NCBI GenBank assembly: GCA_963845425.1
Contig: CAWJSC010000009.1
Span: 1-64,000, forward strand
Reading direction: 5' to 3'
Origin: DATDAH01 sp963845425
GTDB lineage: Bacteria; Actinomycetota; Acidimicrobiia; Acidimicrobiales; DATDAH01
Length of the DNA: 64,000 bases
In this document: piece by piece, positions 7,172 to 14,920 of the stretch
Numbering within the stretch: the stretch's first letter is position 1
How the letters are laid out: each line of letters begins with the position of its first letter
The notes under the pieces: generated by a model
The model's input: the letters and a program-made list of their open reading frames with translations, nothing else
Told to the model about the DNA's origin: nothing
The model's database searches: none
Program-made: the position numbers and the translations under genes

Positions 7172-8852
7172 TCTTGGCGGGATCGAGCGTCTTCGCCGGG
7201 TTGGTGCCATTGGTCGAGGCCAGCCGGGGGGCGATCTCCTCGGGGGGCACCGGGCGGGAGAAGAAGAAGCCCTGGCCGAGGCCGCAGCCCAGGGATTTCA
7301 GGACCTGCCATTCGGTCTCGGTCTCGATGCCCTCAGCCACCACGTCGACATCCAGCCGGGAGGCCAGGTCGACGATCGCCCGGACGATCTCGATGTCGCG
7401 CTCACGGGAGGCGCCCTCGCCGAGGGCCTGCACGAAGGCCATGTCGATCTTGAGGCGGTCGAACGGGTAGCGACGGAGGTAGCTGAGCGACGAGTACCCG
7501 GTGCCGAAGTCGTCCACGGCGAGGGCCACACCGACCGTGTGGATGTCGCGGAGGCGCTCCATGGTGAACTCGGTCTCGTCGATCAGCAGGCTCTCGGTGA
7601 CCTCGATGCACAGGCGGTCGGGGGTGAGGGCGTGGTCGCTGAGCGAGCCGATGATGTCGGAGATGAGCTGGGGGTCGCCCAGCTGGCGGGCCGAGAGGTT
7701 GACGCTCATCTTGGGGGGAGCGAGTCCGGCGGAATCCCAGGCGGCGACCTGACGGCAGGCCTCCCGGAGGACCCAGCGGCCGAGGGGGACGATCAGGCCG
7801 GTCTGCTCGGCCAGCTCGATGAACATCCCCGGCCCGAGGATGCCCCGGGTCGGGTGCTCCCAGCGGACGAGCGCCTCGAGGCCGACGATCGCTTCGGTCT
7901 CCAGGTCGACGATGGGCTGGTAGAGCAGGAAGAGCTCACCGGTCTCGATGGCCGAGCGGAGGTCGGTGGAGAGCTCGAGGCGCTCCATGGCGGTTTCCTG
8001 GAGGGAGGACTCGAAGAGCTCGGCCCGGTTCTTGCCCGCCTGCTTGGCCTTGTACATGGCGGCGTCGGCGTCGCGCAGCATGGTGGTCGGGCTGGGCCGT
8101 TCGCCCCAGGCGACGCTGATGCCGACGCTCGCGCTGACGTGCAGCTCGCGGTCGGCCAGCTCGATGGGCTCGCAGATGGCGGCGAGCACACGGTCGGCGA
8201 GAGCCGTGACGTCGTCGTCGGAGTAGCACTCGGTGAGGAGCACGGCGAACTCGTCCCCGCCCAGGCGGGCGGCGGTGTCCCGGAGCCGGAGGACCCCCCG
8301 CAGCCGGGAGGCCACGAGGTTGAGGACCTCGTCGCCCACGGCGTGGCCAAGACCGTCGTTGATGGTCTTGAAGTCGTCGAGGTCGATGAAGAGTAGGGCG
8401 ATGCCGGCGATCGTGTCGTCCTGGCGGGTCTCCTCGATCTTCTTCATGAGGAGCAGCCGGTTGGCGAGTCCCGTCAGGGAGTCGTGGTAGGCGGCGAACC
8501 GGAGGTCGGACTCCAGCTTGTGGCTGACCGTGATGTCCCGGGCGTTGATGACCACCCCGCCGACCGCCGGGTCGTGGCTGAGGTCGGTGATCGTGGCGTC
8601 GAGGATCACCGGGTGCCCGTCGGCGGAGACGGCGTGCAGCTCCATGTGCTGCGGGATGCCGTTGCCATCGACCTCACTCAAGACCCGGATCGTCACGGCG
8701 TTCCGCTGCTCGGGAGCGATGTAGTCGATCGCCGGCTGCCCGATCAGCTTCTCGGAGTCCACCCCCAACAGCGTCAGCGACGACGGGCTCACATAGATGA
8801 ACCGCCCCACCTCATCCAGCACCGCCACGAGGTCCGACGAATGCTGCACCAA
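7167..8852 (-). CDS. PAS-GGDEF-EAL protein (c-di-GMP synthase/phosphodiesterase), 3' part of a split gene
   Basis: 561 residues: a PAS domain (about 1-120), GGDEF domain (about 130-290) and EAL domain (about 305-550). The GGDEF active site reads RLGGDEF with an upstream RxxD inhibitory-site motif (RLRD), so cyclase activity is possible. The EAL side has E-A-L-V-R-W, N-L-S, the D-D-F-G-T-G loop, K-I-D and A-E-G-I-E, so phosphodiesterase activity is also possible. The start at 8852 (GTG) lies inside what should be the beginning of the PAS domain; the upstream codons ALVQHSSD continue in this frame back to about 8920, where the PAS-encoding frame from upstream stops. It is therefore likely the catalytic half of a larger sensor gene covering 7167-10621. 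Confidence 0.8.
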   Translation of the reverse strand: MVQHSSDLVAVLDEVGRFIYVSPSSLTLLGVDSEKLIGQPAIDYIAPEQRNAVTIRVLSEVDGNGIPQHMELHAVSADGHPVILDATITDLSHDPAVGGVVINARDITVSHKLESDLRFAAYHDSLTGLANRLLLMKKIEETRQDDTIAGIALLFIDLDDFKTINDGLGHAVGDEVLNLVASRLRGVLRLRDTAARLGGDEFAVLLTECYSDDDVTALADRVLAAICEPIELADRELHVSASVGISVAWGERPSPTTMLRDADAAMYKAKQAGKNRAELFESSLQETAMERLELSTDLRSAIETGELFLLYQPIVDLETEAIVGLEALVRWEHPTRGILGPGMFIELAEQTGLIVPLGRWVLREACRQVAAWDSAGLAPPKMSVNLSARQLGDPQLISDIIGSLSDHALTPDRLCIEVTESLLIDETEFTMERLRDIHTVGVALAVDDFGTGYSSLSYLRRYPFDRLKIDMAFVQALGEGASRERDIEIVRAIVDLASRLDVDVVAEGIETETEWQVLKSLGCGLGQGFFFSRPVPPEEIAPRLASTNGTNPAKTLDPAKT

Positions 8853-8856
8853 CGCC

Positions 8857-9357
8857 TTAAACCGCGCCTCGTCTGTCGGAGTGGCCTCGTCGGCGCTCGC
8901 CGTCGCTGATGTCTCGGGCGTTGATGACTATACCTTCGATGTCTGGGTCATCTCGCCGGTCAGCGATTGACAGTTCGAACCATTTGAGCGAACCCCCTGT
9001 CTCCACGAGTTGGAGATCAAGGGTGAGCTCATCGTCGCGACCACTCGTGATCGTCTCGATGGAGCCAGACAGATGGGACTGAGAAGGATCGGCGACGAGG
9101 ACGCCGAATTCGTCGCCGAACACTGAACGCGGGTCGACGCCTAGAGCGGCGCGCACAGCGGGACTGATGTACGTAATCCGCATGCTTTCGTCCAAGACTG
9201 CGACGATGTCCGACGAGTTCTCGACGAGGGCCTCGTAGCGCCGTTGGGCCCGCTGCTCGATGAGTCTCACGCCGCGATGGGCGAAGCCGACCTCTCGAGC
9301 GAGTGCGAGGAGCGACTGGCGGTCGTGTCGATCCAGCAGGTCAGAGGTTCTGACCAC
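8857..9357 (-). pseudogene. GAF/PAS fragment of the split c-di-GMP sensor gene
   Basis: 166 residues. The first about 45 complete a GAF domain begun in the upstream fragment; the rest is a whole PAS domain (starts R-Y-E-A-L-V-E-N-S-S-D, ends I-N-A-R-D-I-S-D). After that the frame runs out of sense and stops at 8857, while the continuing PAS-GGDEF-EAL frame is one base over. At its 5' side the correct frame extends to about 9410 without a start codon. Both joins look like one extra base in the present sequence. Base composition is visibly lower in GC than the catalytic part downstream. Confidence 0.7.
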
Positions 9358-10621
9358 GAGCAGCGTTAGTGGCTGCTCTTGGACGACGGCAACGGCATGC
9401 CGTCGTTCCCTCGAACGTGTGCATCTGAACGCTTGTAGATCCGCCCATGTCGTTTTGCTCGTTGTCGGCCCACCGGCCGATCTCCCCGAGCATCGCCGGC
9501 CAGCCAGGTCCAGCGGCGGCCATTAGGTGCATCCTGGCGTCTCGCCGTTCGACGATCGAGGCTCCGGCGACCTTGCCGGCGTCGCAGACAGATCGGACGC
9601 CCGTCACGCCGATCGCGTAGATCTCGGCGAGATCGGCTTCCACCGACAGGCGTTCAGCGATGTCCCTGAGGGCCTCTCCACGGTCGAGAAGCGAGTCACG
9701 GCTCCTGATGAGGAGCGTCATCCGAGCGAGGACCAACGCGGTCATGATGAACGCTGCAGTTACCAGGAAGGTTCGCGACAGAGAGGCAATCTGGGTCACC
9801 TGCAACGCCAAGAAGACCGGTGGGATCAGTTGAGCCACTCCAAGGAGCACGAACCGCCCGACGCCGAGTCGAGGCTCGTAGTCGGGTGGCGTATCGGTGA
9901 GTGACTCCATTGTCGGGTGGTAGAGAGTGGCGAGAAAGAAGGTCCAAATAGGGATTGTAAGAATCAGTCCAAAGCCGCGCTCGACCCCGGCGATGTACTC
10001 GGCCGTAGTGAGCAAGTCCGACGTGACGAACAAGGCCATTGACACACCGATAAAGTAATACGAGGCTGGCCTGTTGCCGGGTGCGTGCACCAGTCGAACG
10101 CTGGCGGCTACAAGCGTTAGCGCGAGGGCGCTGTAACCGAGGTTTACGACTCGCTCACCAACCGCAATTGTGTCGTCGAGGGCGTAAGCCTCAAGGCCTG
10201 CTGCCCACGCGCAGATGCCGATTGCCCCGACGACGATCAGCGCGTCGAGCCAGGCGTCGATATCCTTCGCCGCGTCCGATCGCCGTCTCAGAAGCTCGAG
10301 CGCTCCGAGGATGAAGGCGATGTAGCCCGCGTAGTACAGAGCGTCGGCCGGGGAGGGCAGCGGTCGGTCGACTTGGGCGACGGTGGAGTGCACCACTCGG
10401 ACAGCACCGCCGATGAACATGAGGCTGCCGCCGGCGGCGAAGTACTGCCACGCACGCTTGTGTGGAGGCTGCATCTGGCGGATGCGGATCCACGAGATGC
10501 CTAGGCCGACGAGGATCAAGGGCTGCGCGATGACGTGACGAGTTGTGGGATCGATGAGAACTAGGATCAGCGACGCGGCCGAGCCCGCGAGGAGGATCCG
10601 TTTCCATGCAGGGAGTCCCAC
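9341..10621 (-). CDS. Multi-pass membrane sensor domain plus truncated GAF, 5' part of the split c-di-GMP gene
   Basis: 426 residues. About eight hydrophobic segments between residues 5 and 300 form a MASE-like membrane input domain, then a linker helix (R-D-S-L-L-D-R-G-E-A-L) and a GAF domain that starts near residue 320. The GAF loses frame near 9400 after H-T-F-E-G-T-T and ends in about 25 basic, non-homologous residues; the missing strand (A-V-V-Q-E-Q-P-L-T-L-L-V-V-R-T) is found one base over in the next fragment. Together with the two segments downstream this is one MASE-GAF-PAS-PAS-GGDEF-EAL gene. It could still make a membrane protein, but without catalytic output. Confidence 0.65.
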   Translation of the reverse strand: MGLPAWKRILLAGSAASLILVLIDPTTRHVIAQPLILVGLGISWIRIRQMQPPHKRAWQYFAAGGSLMFIGGAVRVVHSTVAQVDRPLPSPADALYYAGYIAFILGALELLRRRSDAAKDIDAWLDALIVVGAIGICAWAAGLEAYALDDTIAVGERVVNLGYSALALTLVAASVRLVHAPGNRPASYYFIGVSMALFVTSDLLTTAEYIAGVERGFGLILTIPIWTFFLATLYHPTMESLTDTPPDYEPRLGVGRFVLLGVAQLIPPVFLALQVTQIASLSRTFLVTAAFIMTALVLARMTLLIRSRDSLLDRGEALRDIAERLSVEADLAEIYAIGVTGVRSVCDAGKVAGASIVERRDARMHLMAAAGPGWPAMLGEIGRWADNEQNDMGGSTSVQMHTFEGTTACRCRRPRAATNAARGQNL

Positions 10622-10656
10622 GGTCTAAACGTCGGCTGCGGCGCCAGAGGTGTTAG

Positions 10657-11088
10657 GTGGTCACAACTGACCCGCTGGAGGAGGACGGTGTACCCGTCGG
10701 CTGGTTCGGCCGTGCGTGGATCGTTGGTGTCTTCGCCTTTTCGGTCGCACGTGCGTTAGTTGCGTGGCCGACACTCTCGCAGTATGGCGTTAATCCTTGG
10801 GTGTTCTTGGCCATTGACGTAGTCACAGCGTTCCCCTACGCCCTCGGCCAGGTCAAGGTGGTCAATGGGTTTCGTTATCGAAAGTACGGTGCTGTTCAGC
10901 TCTGGGCCCTAGTAGTTGCTGCGACCTTCCTAGCCCCGTATATCTATATCGTCCTTGCAGGGAAAGAGCGGATTCCAACAGTCGTATATGCGGTGATTGC
11001 GCTCTTGGCAACTATCTTTGGTGTAGCGTCGGTTCTCCGGATGAGAAATCAATACCGCGCGGCCATTCCTCAAGCTAACTCAGGTTAG
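10657..11088 (+). CDS. Small four-helix membrane protein, unknown
   Basis: 143 residues with hydrophobic segments at roughly 20-38, 47-66, 85-103 and 108-128 and a basic C-terminus; resembles no named family to me. GTG start at 10657; no clear ribosome site. GC content and third-position use are clearly lower than in flanking chromosome, as for the neighbouring acyltransferase gene. The two converge and their ends overlap by 9 bases (11080-11088), which suggests they arrived or evolved together. Function cannot be given. Confidence 0.65.
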   Translation: MVTTDPLEEDGVPVGWFGRAWIVGVFAFSVARALVAWPTLSQYGVNPWVFLAIDVVTAFPYALGQVKVVNGFRYRKYGAVQLWALVVAATFLAPYIYIVLAGKERIPTVVYAVIALLATIFGVASVLRMRNQYRAAIPQANSG

Positions 11089-11790
11089 ATCAATTGGGAA
11101 GTCATTGGCTGCGATCTCTTCCGCATTGAATATGGTGAACAGCCAGCGATACATTTCTTTGTCTAGCCGAAATATCGAGTTCGCTATATCCCTGTAAGTC
11201 GTGGCGATAGGAATGCACTCGGCTCCCATGTAGTCACGACCGTTTCCTACCTGAACGAACGGAAACCCGTAGCCATCTCGTAGTAGTCGGAGTAGAGGTG
11301 TCTCCACGACCGCCACAACGGATAACGCCCCACCTTTCACGCCGATCTCGAGGGCCGAGCGGTGCAGGTAGGAGGTCGCTTGCAGCTTCCTCGCTCCAGG
11401 GGCAACCACGAAGGCGCCAAATTCGCAGCACAGGTCGGGCGGCCAATCAGCGGTCCGAGGGTACTGACTCCCGATAGGCAGGTCGGTAAACGTCCCGATA
11501 ACTGTCCGCAGTGTGCCGACAATTCCAGACTGGGCATCGTTGATGATGTGGAACGTGCTGAGGTCTGCCCAAGGCTCATGCTCGGGGACCCGACGGCTCG
11601 ACGATGCTTCACACCAGCCCCGGCGGAGGTACTCGTCGTAGACGAAGGCGGCTCCAGCATCCCACCACGGGTCGCCACGAGTCGCCACGATGTGCATGAG
11701 ATTCGTCGGTAGCTCCCGGGGCGGCCCGAACCGCAATCTCGAAGGCTGCGGGGCCGTGGGAAGTGCGGGCTTCGGCTCAACGGAGGACAT
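11080..11790 (-). CDS. FeeM-like N-acyl amino acid synthase / GNAT-fold acyltransferase
   Basis: 236 residues. The layout Y-D-E-Y-L-R-R-G-W ... G-T-L-R ... C-C-E-F-G-A-F-V-V-A-P-G-A-R-K ... L-L-R-D-G-Y-G-F is that of FeeM/LuxI-like GNAT-fold enzymes, which transfer an acyl group (often from acyl-ACP) to an amino acid and can make signalling lipids. That is a fold-level assignment from motifs; donor and acceptor are unknown. I start at ATG 11790, 10 bases after TAACGT, rather than the in-frame ATG at 11856. Low GC compared with neighbours, sitting 130 bases outside the tRNA-derived left boundary of the 21-kb element, so it may be part of an older insertion at the same site. Confidence 0.6.
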   Translation of the reverse strand: MSSVEPKPALPTAPQPSRLRFGPPRELPTNLMHIVATRGDPWWDAGAAFVYDEYLRRGWCEASSSRRVPEHEPWADLSTFHIINDAQSGIVGTLRTVIGTFTDLPIGSQYPRTADWPPDLCCEFGAFVVAPGARKLQATSYLHRSALEIGVKGGALSVVAVVETPLLRLLRDGYGFPFVQVGNGRDYMGAECIPIATTYRDIANSIFRLDKEMYRWLFTIFNAEEIAANDFPIDLT

Positions 11791-11800
11791 GTTGGTGCGG

Positions 11801-11806
11801 ACGTTA
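11801..11806 (-). promoter_or_regulatory. TAACGT -10 element of the FeeM-like gene
   Basis: Minus-strand TAACGT, 10 bases before the ATG at 11790, no ribosome site. Confidence 0.35.
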
Positions 11807-11923
11807 CTACTCAAAGTGGTCAAGAATTCGCCAGGGGGGACCCAGGGTGACCGCACTCACACGATTGGTGACTGCGTTCCCACTGTTCGTAGTCAGTCCG
11901 CCAAAGTCGCAAAGGCGTTTCCG

Positions 11924-11973
11924 GTGGTGGAGACGATGGGACTCGAACCCACGACCCCCTGCTTGCAAAGCAG
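11924..11973 (-). repeat. Left attachment site: 3' part of tRNA-Ala(TGC)
   Basis: 50 bases identical to 32907-32956, the 3' part of the intact tRNA-Ala gene including anticodon 3' arm, T-arm, acceptor strand and CCA. The 5' part of the tRNA is absent here. This is the expected scar when an element integrates into the 3' end of a tRNA gene. Confidence 0.93.
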
Positions 11974-12375
11974 CCCAAACGGTTGGCGTCGAGCCTGGTC
12001 AGACCACGAAAAGCCCAGGTCACGGCCCGGTTCCCGTATCGGCCAGTACCGTCCCGTGCCGGCCCGTAGCCATGCTTTCGCGGAGTTTTCGCGGAGTGCT
12101 GGTGGGGTCGATCACGACTGCTCGTCCTCTGGTAGCCGGTGCAGTTCATCGAGCGCCGCATCGCTGGTCCGATGTGGCACAGCGACGGGGGTCCGTGGAG
12201 CCGTCTCGGCACTCAGCCGACAGCTCACCGCCTTTCGTCATGGCGGCGAGGGGCATCAAGTCAGCGCCGCACGACCACACCGAGCGCGTCGTAGTAGAGG
12301 TGGCGCACCACGCTGACCAAGTTGGACGTGACGAGCGTCGGGAACCAGCGCCTGCCAAGCTGTCGTCTGACCGTT
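11974..12375. other. Non-coding left end of the element
   Basis: Between the left attachment site and the first lipoprotein gene I see no credible gene. It holds the CGCGGAG tandem motif at 12078 and nothing else recognisable; no small excisionase gene was found here. Confidence 0.5.
12078..12099. repeat. Element-end repeat, left copy (CGCGGAG-TTTT-CGCGGAG)
   Basis: 22 bases also found exactly at 19325-19346 and 32831-32852 in the same orientation. Each holds two direct CGCGGAG copies separated by TTTT. Being 105 bases inside the left and 55 bases inside the right attachment site, they look like arm-type recombinase or accessory-factor binding sites. Confidence 0.7.
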
Positions 12376-12816
12376 ATGCGCCACATGCGGACAACGTCAG
12401 CGCTGCTCGCCGCTCTCGGGTTACTCGCCTCGTCGTGCACGTCCAATGAGGCCTCAACATCACCCGCCGAAGAGTCCTCGGAAAGCACGGCAGCTCAGGA
12501 CGTCGAGATCAATGCCACGGAGGCCTGCGAATACACGGCCCGTCCGGCCGTCAGGGTCTGGGTCGACGGCGTTGATGCTCGGACGCTCACCGCGGAACTG
12601 GTCGACGGAGAGGATGTCGTGGCTGACTCGGACGGGTCCGACACACTGGAGCGCAGTCTGCTCATTCTCGTGCCCTACATCCGCGATTCTCGAATTCCGG
12701 TAGACCACCAAACCTTCGGCGCCCAGGTTCGGGCTAGCGAGAGCGGTGATGTCCTCGCTCAGGACCCCGTGATCGATCTGTGTGCGCGGATGCCGGCAGT
12801 TACGGTCGGCGGCTAG
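12376..12816 (+). CDS. Small lipoprotein, member 1 of an element-specific family
   Basis: 146 residues. Signal sequence M-R-H-M-R-T-T-S-A-L-L-A-A-L-G-L-L with lipobox-like A-S-S-C, then a Ser/Glu-rich linker and a domain of about 100 residues. The domain starts at a Cys (A-C-E-Y-T-A) and ends at another (D-L-C-A-R), probably a disulfide. It aligns by eye with the two other lipoproteins of the element (14172 and 22860): C-x(6)-A-V-x-V, T-A-E-x-V, and the closing Cys. Function unknown; it would face outward on the membrane. Start chosen at ATG 12376 (ATG 12385 is also possible). Confidence 0.7.
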   Translation: MRHMRTTSALLAALGLLASSCTSNEASTSPAEESSESTAAQDVEINATEACEYTARPAVRVWVDGVDARTLTAELVDGEDVVADSDGSDTLERSLLILVPYIRDSRIPVDHQTFGAQVRASESGDVLAQDPVIDLCARMPAVTVGG

Positions 12817-12822
12817 CAAGAC

Positions 12823-12927
12823 CTAGTCGGTTGGCTTGTCGACCTGGCGGTAGATCGGGGGCATCTTGTCGGGGTCGACCTGGAGGAGCCCTTCCACCAT
12901 CTCCTCGAAGTCCGCGCCATCTGGCAC
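12823..12927 (-). CDS. Possible 34-residue ORF or gene remnant
   Basis: A GTG at 12927 opens a frame reading G-A-D-F-E-E-M-V-E-G-L-L-Q-V-D-P-D-K-M-P and stopping at 12823. The composition (acidic helix then Pro-rich end) looks like real protein rather than a shadow frame, but there is a stop shortly upstream, so this is either a very small gene or the tail of a lost one. Nothing else is seen in 12817-13117. Confidence 0.3.
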   Translation of the reverse strand: MPDGADFEEMVEGLLQVDPDKMPPIYRQVDKPTD

Positions 12928-13117
12928 ACCTGGCCCACGTTCATGGAGCCTTCCAGCTCACCTACGTCATCTGGGCGTAGCGGCCCGTCAGCGGGTTCCA
13001 GACGGTCACCGCCGCCCGCCACCCGCAGCGTCTCCCCGTGGGAGCCAGACAAGCCGTCGCGTGGCTGCGGCCTACCGCGGACCAACTCGATATCCGCCCG
13101 TCAGCATTCGCCCGAAC

Positions 13118-13663
13118 CTACGAGTACCGCTCTGCGAGCGTCGGGAAGTGCGGTCGAAGCTGATCGACCATCTCGTCCTTGGACACAGGTCGGATTCGTC
13201 GTTTGGCGATGAGCGCGTCGATGACGCCGTCAACCTCCTCAGGTGACCGCTCGTACAGCCGCGTCGCAAACGAGTCTCCGTCGACGGGCTCAACGCTGAG
13301 CTCGGTCTGCGCCACTTCGGCCCGGAGGGCAGCGTCGTTGGTCACGAGCATGTCGGCACCTCCGATCATCGCAGCGGCGACCACGTGGCGGTCCTTGACG
13401 TTGATCACCTCGGGGACCTCGTCGATCGGGGCCGGGTCCACCGTCTGGTCGGCGAGGGCTGTGCGCATGTGCCCGACGCGTCGTCGTACGGCATCCGGGT
13501 CGAGGTGCGGGAAGTCCTCGATCAAGGTGTTCTCGACCTCTTCGAGGATCTCGGACGAGACGATCGGCTCAAAGAGCTCGAGATCGAAGGCCGTGAGCAG
13601 GAGGTCGCACGCCACGATCGGCACGAGCACGTCCGCATCGAGGACGGCGACGGTTGGCGGCAT
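13118..13663 (-). CDS. PIN-domain toxin, copy 1
   Basis: 181-residue PIN-domain RNase, the toxin of a type II toxin-antitoxin pair. The acidic metal-binding residues are in place: Asp in V-L-D-A-D-V-L-V, Glu near residue 45, Asp in N-V-K-D-R-H-V-V, Asp in L-V-T-N-D-A-A-L. Its ATG shares one base with the antitoxin stop (TGATG), the classical coupled order of antitoxin then toxin. Only about a dozen residues differ from copy 2 at 21805. Likely cleaves RNA when the antitoxin is lost, which would stabilise the element; RNA target unknown. Confidence 0.85.
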   Translation of the reverse strand: MPPTVAVLDADVLVPIVACDLLLTAFDLELFEPIVSSEILEEVENTLIEDFPHLDPDAVRRRVGHMRTALADQTVDPAPIDEVPEVINVKDRHVVAAAMIGGADMLVTNDAALRAEVAQTELSVEPVDGDSFATRLYERSPEEVDGVIDALIAKRRIRPVSKDEMVDQLRPHFPTLAERYS

Positions 13664-14070
13664 CAGTCGTAGAGACCGAGCTCCTCGGCCTCACGAGCCA
13701 TCTCGTCCAGGGCCTCGGACCGGCGACGGACGGAGGCGTCCCGGTATCGGACGACGTCGCTCAGAGCGAGGCGGCGGTGCGTGCCGACCATCCTCGCCGG
13801 CAGTTTTCCTGCCTCGACGAGCCGGACGACCGTCGGCCGCGACACGCCGATGACGGCGGCGGCCTGCTCGGTCGTGAGGTCGTCTGGTGTCCGCAAGACC
13901 AAGGCCTGCTCACCCTCAGCGGCCGCCTCGAGGATCTCCTCGAATGCCTCGACCACGGGCTGGGGAAGATCGAGCACGGTTCCGTCTTCGGCGGTGATCC
14001 GCTGGTGGGCACCGAGCGCCCGAAGCGCCGCACGCGCCCGGTCTCGATCCTCTGCCGGAAGTGTCGCCAT
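13663..14070 (-). CDS. HTH (excisionase/MerR-like) antitoxin, copy 1
   Basis: 135 residues. The C-terminal half has an excisionase-type DNA-binding helix-turn-helix (L-T-T-E-Q-A-A-A-V-I-G-V-S-R-P-T-V-V-R-L), and the N-terminal half is an acidic helical region. Position directly ahead of a PIN toxin with a one-base overlap makes it the antitoxin and autorepressor. The ATG lies 6 bases after TAGAGT and next to tandem AAACGAA repeats that would be its operator. An alternative role as excision factor of the integrase is less likely because it is not next to int. Confidence 0.82.
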   Translation of the reverse strand: MATLPAEDRDRARAALRALGAHQRITAEDGTVLDLPQPVVEAFEEILEAAAEGEQALVLRTPDDLTTEQAAAVIGVSRPTVVRLVEAGKLPARMVGTHRRLALSDVVRYRDASVRRRSEALDEMAREAEELGLYD

Positions 14071-14076
14071 CGAGAC

Positions 14077-14103
14077 ACTCTACCATCAAACGAAATAAAC
14101 GAA
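14077..14103 (-). promoter_or_regulatory. Toxin-antitoxin promoter with tandem AAACGAA operator, copy 1
   Basis: TAGAGT at 14077-14082 (minus) is 6 bases before the antitoxin ATG. Immediately upstream two TTCGTTT units (AAACGAA at 14088-14094 and 14097-14103 on the plus strand) repeat at 9-base spacing. The same block precedes copy 2. Confidence 0.55.
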
Positions 14104-14171
14104 CAGGCCGGTAGTGGGTCAGTTGTGGAATCGGCCGGAACCCGGCTCGCTTGTGCGATCGTCTAAGGACG

Positions 14172-14612
14172 GTGATCCGACTCCTGGCACTGGCGGCATG
14201 CTCGTGGGCCGTAGTGGGCTGTACCGGCGCTGGCCAGACCGAGGCGGCGAGGCCGGAAGCCTCGCCGACAACCCAGCCCTCTCCGGTGATCATCGCTGCA
14301 TCCAAGGTCTGCGGGCCGACGGACGGGTTAGCCGTTCTGGTCGAAATCGAAGGGGCCGAAGCTCATGACTTCACTGCCGAAATAGTGCTGGGAGGGGAGG
14401 TGGTCGCATCGTCGGGTGAGTCAGCCCTCCTCGTTGCGTCGAGCGACGGCCTACTCCTTGACGTTCCGTGGGACTCTGTCCGGTCCGTCCAAAATGACAT
14501 CCTCACGACGCTCGACATCACGGATGCTGAGGTACGCATCCGGCAAGTCGGCGGGGGCTCTGTCGTGGCCGCCGACCGAACCATCGCTCCACTCACGGAG
14601 TCGTGTGGCTAG
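14172..14612 (+). CDS. Small lipoprotein, member 2 of the element family
   Basis: 146 residues. Signal peptide I-R-L-L-A-L-A-A-C-S-W-A with lipobox V-V-G-C, a short Thr/Pro linker, and a domain with one Cys at each end (S-K-V-C-G-P ... T-E-S-C-G). Nearly identical to 22860-23300 and related to 12376-12816. GTG start at 14172 with AAGGA just upstream. It is divergent from the toxin-antitoxin operon and sits right before the transposase remnant and relaxase. Unknown function; surface exposure and repetition in the element suggest a role in exclusion, cell contact or host interaction, which is speculation. Confidence 0.75.
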   Translation: MIRLLALAACSWAVVGCTGAGQTEAARPEASPTTQPSPVIIAASKVCGPTDGLAVLVEIEGAEAHDFTAEIVLGGEVVASSGESALLVASSDGLLLDVPWDSVRSVQNDILTTLDITDAEVRIRQVGGGSVVAADRTIAPLTESCG

Positions 14613-14689
14613 TCGAGCAGACCGGCGATCTGCGTGTAGCTCCACGGGTGGTCGCTGACCCCTGCCGCCATCGCGGGGGTGGTCGACTG
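14609..14689 (-). pseudogene. C-terminal remnant of a DDE-type transposase
   Basis: The minus frame ending at 14609 reads T-P-A-M-A-A-G-V-S-D-H-P-W-S, typical of the tail of IS6-like/integrase-core transposases. Only about 25 codons remain. The same tail, with a one-base change in frame, lies after lipoprotein copy 2 (23297-23375), so the remnant predates the duplication. Beyond it to 14857 I see no gene. Confidence 0.45.
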
Positions 14690-14857
14690 AGCAGGTCGTC
14701 GCGGCTCTGGAACGCACCCTCGACCCAGGCGTGGTGAACCAACAGCCGCGCTGATCAAGCCACCGATCCACGAACCGGCACTGGGGGCCAGCGAGCATCC
14801 CACCGCGAGGTTTCACCCTCCTCCGCGGCCCTAGTGAAACATCAACGACGCATCGGG

Positions 14858-14920
14858 ACAGACGAGTGCATTGGCCCGAACGGGAGGTGTAGCGGGAGAC
14901 CGAACGGGAGGTCGGTGTGG
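14858..14920 (+). other. Conserved pre-relaxase region, possible oriT
   Basis: Directly before the relaxase start, CGAACGGGAGGT occurs at 14877-14888 and again at 14901-14912 (24-base spacing). The region is conserved at 25722-25784 in front of the second relaxase, with the second repeat degenerate. MobF relaxases often nick just upstream of their gene, so this is a candidate origin of transfer; the nic site is not identified. Confidence 0.3.

Larger units (their letters stand above)
13110..14689. repeat. Duplicated toxin-antitoxin/lipoprotein block, copy 1
   Basis: Aligns with 21797-23375, starting at GCCCGAACCTACGAG and ending in the transposase remnant. Both ends are sharp. Confidence 0.88.

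Noticed and set aside
11924..11973. A second tRNA-Ala gene
   Set aside because: Only the 3' part is present; the acceptor 5' strand and D-arm are missing, so it is an integration scar.
11763..12449. Plus-strand open frame over the left attachment site
   Set aside because: Runs through the tRNA remnant and non-coding end; composition is not protein-like.
13663..14070. Excisionase (Xis) of the element
   Set aside because: The HTH is of that superfamily, but the overlap with a PIN toxin gene and own operator make antitoxin the better call.
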